From positions 1 through 5,014 of the forward strand of contig JAHEHW010000176.1 in the NCBI GenBank assembly GCA_024639745.1: 5,014 bases of DNA, written 5' to 3'. Within the stretch, counting starts at the first letter, position 1. Each line of letters opens with the position of its first letter. The notes under the pieces are model-generated. The model was not told the DNA's origin. It ran no database searches and was given only the letters and a program-made list of their open reading frames with translations. Shown here piece after piece: positions 2,795 through 5,014 of the stretch. Source of the stretch: Salaquimonas sp. Its GTDB lineage: Bacteria > Pseudomonadota > Alphaproteobacteria > Rhizobiales > Rhizobiaceae. Made by a program: the position numbers and the translations under genes.

Positions 2795-5014
2795 TTATTC
2801 GCTCTCCAGAAGCCGTTCCAGATAGCGGCGTTCCAAGAGCGGGCGCAATGGGTCAGAGAGCCGTTCACGGATCGCGTCCATGATTTCACGCGCGCGCTGG
2901 GCGTCGATTTCGCCGGGAATCCGCGTCGAATCGTCGTTCACCTGACCCCTCGGCCCGGTCCGGCGCCCGAGAGGATCCGTGCCTCGTTGATTGTTGCCGA
3001 CTTGTCCGTTCGGTCCCTGTTGCTGACCGCCCTGACCCCTGTCTCCTGCCATTTGCTGCATCATGGACTGTGCGCCCTGGCGGAGGGCCTGTAATGCCTG
3101 GCCTTGATCGCCGGCAGCTTGGCCGGCCTGTCCCTCACCGAGATTGCCTTCAGCCTCACCCATTTCGCCTTGTGCTTCACCGAACTCTTTCGACGGGTCA
3201 AGGCCAAGTCCTTCAAGCTGCTCGCCGAGCTCACCGAGTTGCTGTCTCAGGGCCTCCTGCCGCTCCTGCAGCTGGCGCAAAGCTTCGGCGAATTCCTCCG
3301 GTGACATCGGCTCGCCCGACTTCCCGGGCTGCTGCTTGCCATTCTGAGACTGCTGGTTCTGCTGTCCCTGATTGTTCTGCCCGGGCTGCTGCTGCGGGCG
3401 CCGGCGTTCCATGTCGAACGTTTCGTTCATCAGGTTGTCCTGCTCGTGCATGAGCTCGGAAAGCTTGTCCAGCGCCTGATTGAGTTCATTGCCCTCTGCC
3501 TGGCGTTGCTGCATATGCTGGCCTGCGCGCAGGCTTTCCATCATACGTTGCAATTCGGAAAGCAGCTCCCGGGCCGCATCTTGGGATCCGGATTTGGCCA
3601 AGTCCTCGATACGGTCCATCATCCGCTCCAGGTCGCGCTGGGTCATCGTCTGCATATCCTGCATCGGGTTTGCCGGATTTTGCTGGATCGGATTACGGGC
3701 CATCTCGCGCGCAAGCTGTTCGAGATAATCGTTCATCGCCTGGCGTAATTCTTCCATCAGACGTTCGATCTCTGCCTCGCTGGCGCCGTTTTCGAGCGCG
3801 TCGGAAAGCTTCTCCTGCGCCTCACGCAATTTCCGTTCAACTTCCGACATGTCGCCAAGTTCTATTGCCAAGGCTGTTTCCCACAACAGATCGAGTGCGT
3901 CCCGTAACCGGTCGTCGTTCGTCGGTTGAACGATCATGCGATACGCGGATTGCAGCGCGATATACGCTCCCGCGTCGATATCAAAAACGTCCGGATGCGC
4001 CGTTGTTGCATCGAGCAAATCGGCGACATAGGGCGCCTTGTTGGCATCCAGTGATAGGATTCTTCGTTGTTCCACGATGGCCCTCGCCATCGGATCGAAA
4101 AAACTGCGTCCCGGCAGAGTCACATTGAACGGGTTGCTTCTGCCCGTCTGCTCCGCGTCATCGACGGCTTCAAGCGTGAGTTCGACTTGGCTGCCTGCCC
4201 AGGGATGTTCGGAAAAATCACGATTGATGCGCGTGCTTCCTTTTTTCGCCCGAGCCCTCGGAAGCGGGAGGGAGAGTTCAGGCGCCTCGACGAGAGGTCT
4301 CACATTCGCACCGGCGGCATTATCGAGCGGGCGAATGATTCCGCGCGCAGCCACCACGCCGTAATCATCCTCGACCGAATAGGCCAATTCAAGCGCGCCG
4401 GATTCTCCGGTTCCGGGCGGGTCGTCGAACCGGATAGAGGGCTCGCGGTCCGCAAGCACCGAAAGCGGCCACGCCGCGATTACTTCGTCTCGCGCGGCAA
4501 TTTCCAACACGCCGGAGCGATCGAGCGTTTCGACAAACCGTGTCTCGCGGACGTCTCCTTCACCGGTCGTTTTGTTGGAGTAGTCAATGGAAGCGCTGTC
4601 ATTGCGCAGCCTGGCGACAATCGCTTCATCACCAAAATACCGGATTTGAAGCTCGCTGCCGCGGAGCGTGGAAATGGTATGGTTGGCATCTTCAAGCTTC
4701 GTCAGATAGATGGGCGGCTTGCCGGTGTAGGTTGGTGAATTGATCCATACATCGAGCCGAGACAGAACCAATTGGCGATCGACACGCGGTTTGATCGAAT
4801 CCGATACTCGCCCGCCATCAAGGCTGTAAGAAAAACCGTAGGCGACGAAAACTAGAAGCGGCAGCATTGCCCGAAGAGCGAATCGGTCGAATCGGTTGGC
4901 ATCCGGTCTCGGTACGCCGGAGGACATGTTCGCCAGTTTTTCGGCCATGCGGCGGCGATGTTCATTCCACAGCGCCGAGGAGAATTCATCGCCTCCGGTC
5001 ATCCGGTCTACTTG
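2795..5014 (-). CDS. TIGR02302/DUF4175 family membrane-anchored protein, N-terminus beyond the window
   Basis: The frame ends with TAA at 2797-2795 and is open to the right edge (739 residues visible). Family members, about 800-900 aa and characteristic of Rhizobiales and relatives, have two further N-terminal membrane segments; the internal ATG at 5002 is therefore probably not the start. Counting from that Met: a membrane segment at about 41-61, WINSPTYTGKPPIYL at 86-100 beginning a beta-rich periplasmic-type domain (to about 300), helical and coiled-coil segments at about 300-530 including LWETALAIELGDMSEVERKL (373-392), a Gln/Asn/Gly-rich linker (535-563), a second coiled coil (567-600), a Gly/Gln/Met-rich stretch (605-675), and a conserved tail with TDPLGRRTG and a charged C-terminal helix. 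The function of the family is not established. Orthologues often neighbour lysA and argH. No frameshift is visible. Confidence 0.88.
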   Translation of the reverse strand, partial: QVDRMTGGDEFSSALWNEHRRRMAEKLANMSSGVPRPDANRFDRFALRAMLPLLVFVAYGFSYSLDGGRVSDSIKPRVDRQLVLSRLDVWINSPTYTGKPPIYLTKLEDANHTISTLRGSELQIRYFGDEAIVARLRNDSASIDYSNKTTGEGDVRETRFVETLDRSGVLEIAARDEVIAAWPLSVLADREPSIRFDDPPGTGESGALELAYSVEDDYGVVAARGIIRPLDNAAGANVRPLVEAPELSLPLPRARAKKGSTRINRDFSEHPWAGSQVELTLEAVDDAEQTGRSNPFNVTLPGRSFFDPMARAIVEQRRILSLDANKAPYVADLLDATTAHPDVFDIDAGAYIALQSAYRMIVQPTNDDRLRDALDLLWETALAIELGDMSEVERKLREAQEKLSDALENGASEAEIERLMEELRQAMNDYLEQLAREMARNPIQQNPANPMQDMQTMTQRDLERMMDRIEDLAKSGSQDAARELLSELQRMMESLRAGQHMQQRQAEGNELNQALDKLSELMHEQDNLMNETFDMERRRPQQQPGQNNQGQQNQQSQNGKQQPGKSGEPMSPEEFAEALRQLQERQEALRQQLGELGEQLEGLGLDPSKEFGEAQGEMGEAEGNLGEGQAGQAAGDQGQALQALRQGAQSMMQQMAGDRGQGGQQQGPNGQVGNNQRGTDPLGRRTGPRGQVNDDSTRIPGEIDAQRAREIMDAIRERLSDPLRPLLERRYLERLLESE

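Noticed and set aside
2651..3094. 147-codon + strand frame at the right of the intergenic region
   Set aside because: Most of it is antisense to the conserved C-terminus of the DUF4175 gene and it shows no recognisable domain.
4067..4738. 223-codon + strand frame opposite the DUF4175 gene
   Set aside because: It is an antisense shadow of a well-conserved coding region with no domain or plausible start signal.

Overview
The window looks like chromosomal DNA from an alphaproteobacterium of the Rhizobiales (Rhizobium/Agrobacterium/Brucella-like). The grounds are the protein families (a divergent polysaccharide deacetylase end joined to rppH, and a long TIGR02302/DUF4175 protein typical of this order), the moderate-to-high GC coding sequence, and alphaproteobacterial-style regulatory sequences. 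The genus cannot be fixed from this sequence. No transposase, phage gene, CRISPR array, tRNA or rRNA gene was seen.

Layout. 1-668 (+): the last 41 codons of a divergent polysaccharide deacetylase, translationally coupled (TGATG) to rppH, the Nudix RNA 5' pyrophosphohydrolase. 737-1228 (+): a YhbS-type GNAT acetyltransferase, probably with its own promoter. 1259-1966 (-): a small secreted alpha/beta-hydrolase-like protein, convergent with the acetyltransferase. 1967-2794: about 830 bp with no conventional gene but dense in signals. 2795-5014 (-): a TIGR02302/DUF4175 membrane-anchored protein whose N-terminus runs off the right edge.

The long intergenic region is the interesting part. On the + strand there is what looks like a complete short transcription unit: a CTTGAA-N17-CCACTT promoter candidate, a Shine-Dalgarno complementary to at least 15 nt of the 16S rRNA 3' end, a 30-codon reading frame, a structured 3' segment, and a strong intrinsic terminator at 2317-2345. 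Just beyond it, at 2401-2499, are three tandem stem-loops. Their stems are unrelated in sequence, but all three loops carry the same polypyrimidine core on the minus strand: CCTCCTCCC, CCTCCTCCT and CCTCCCC. This matches the hallmark of the alphaproteobacterial 'cuckoo'/CcsR small RNAs (anti-Shine-Dalgarno CCUCCUCCC loops). A fourth, AT-rich inverted repeat lies directly upstream of them. I find no DUF1127 gene in the intergenic region upstream of the array; such a gene often accompanies this RNA family.

The protein genes are mostly housekeeping: mRNA 5'-end processing, envelope functions and an acetyltransferase. The region between the hydrolase and the DUF4175 gene appears to be a regulatory-RNA and small-protein locus, where a strongly ribosome-binding small mRNA and a strand-opposed anti-Shine-Dalgarno hairpin array lie tail to tail.
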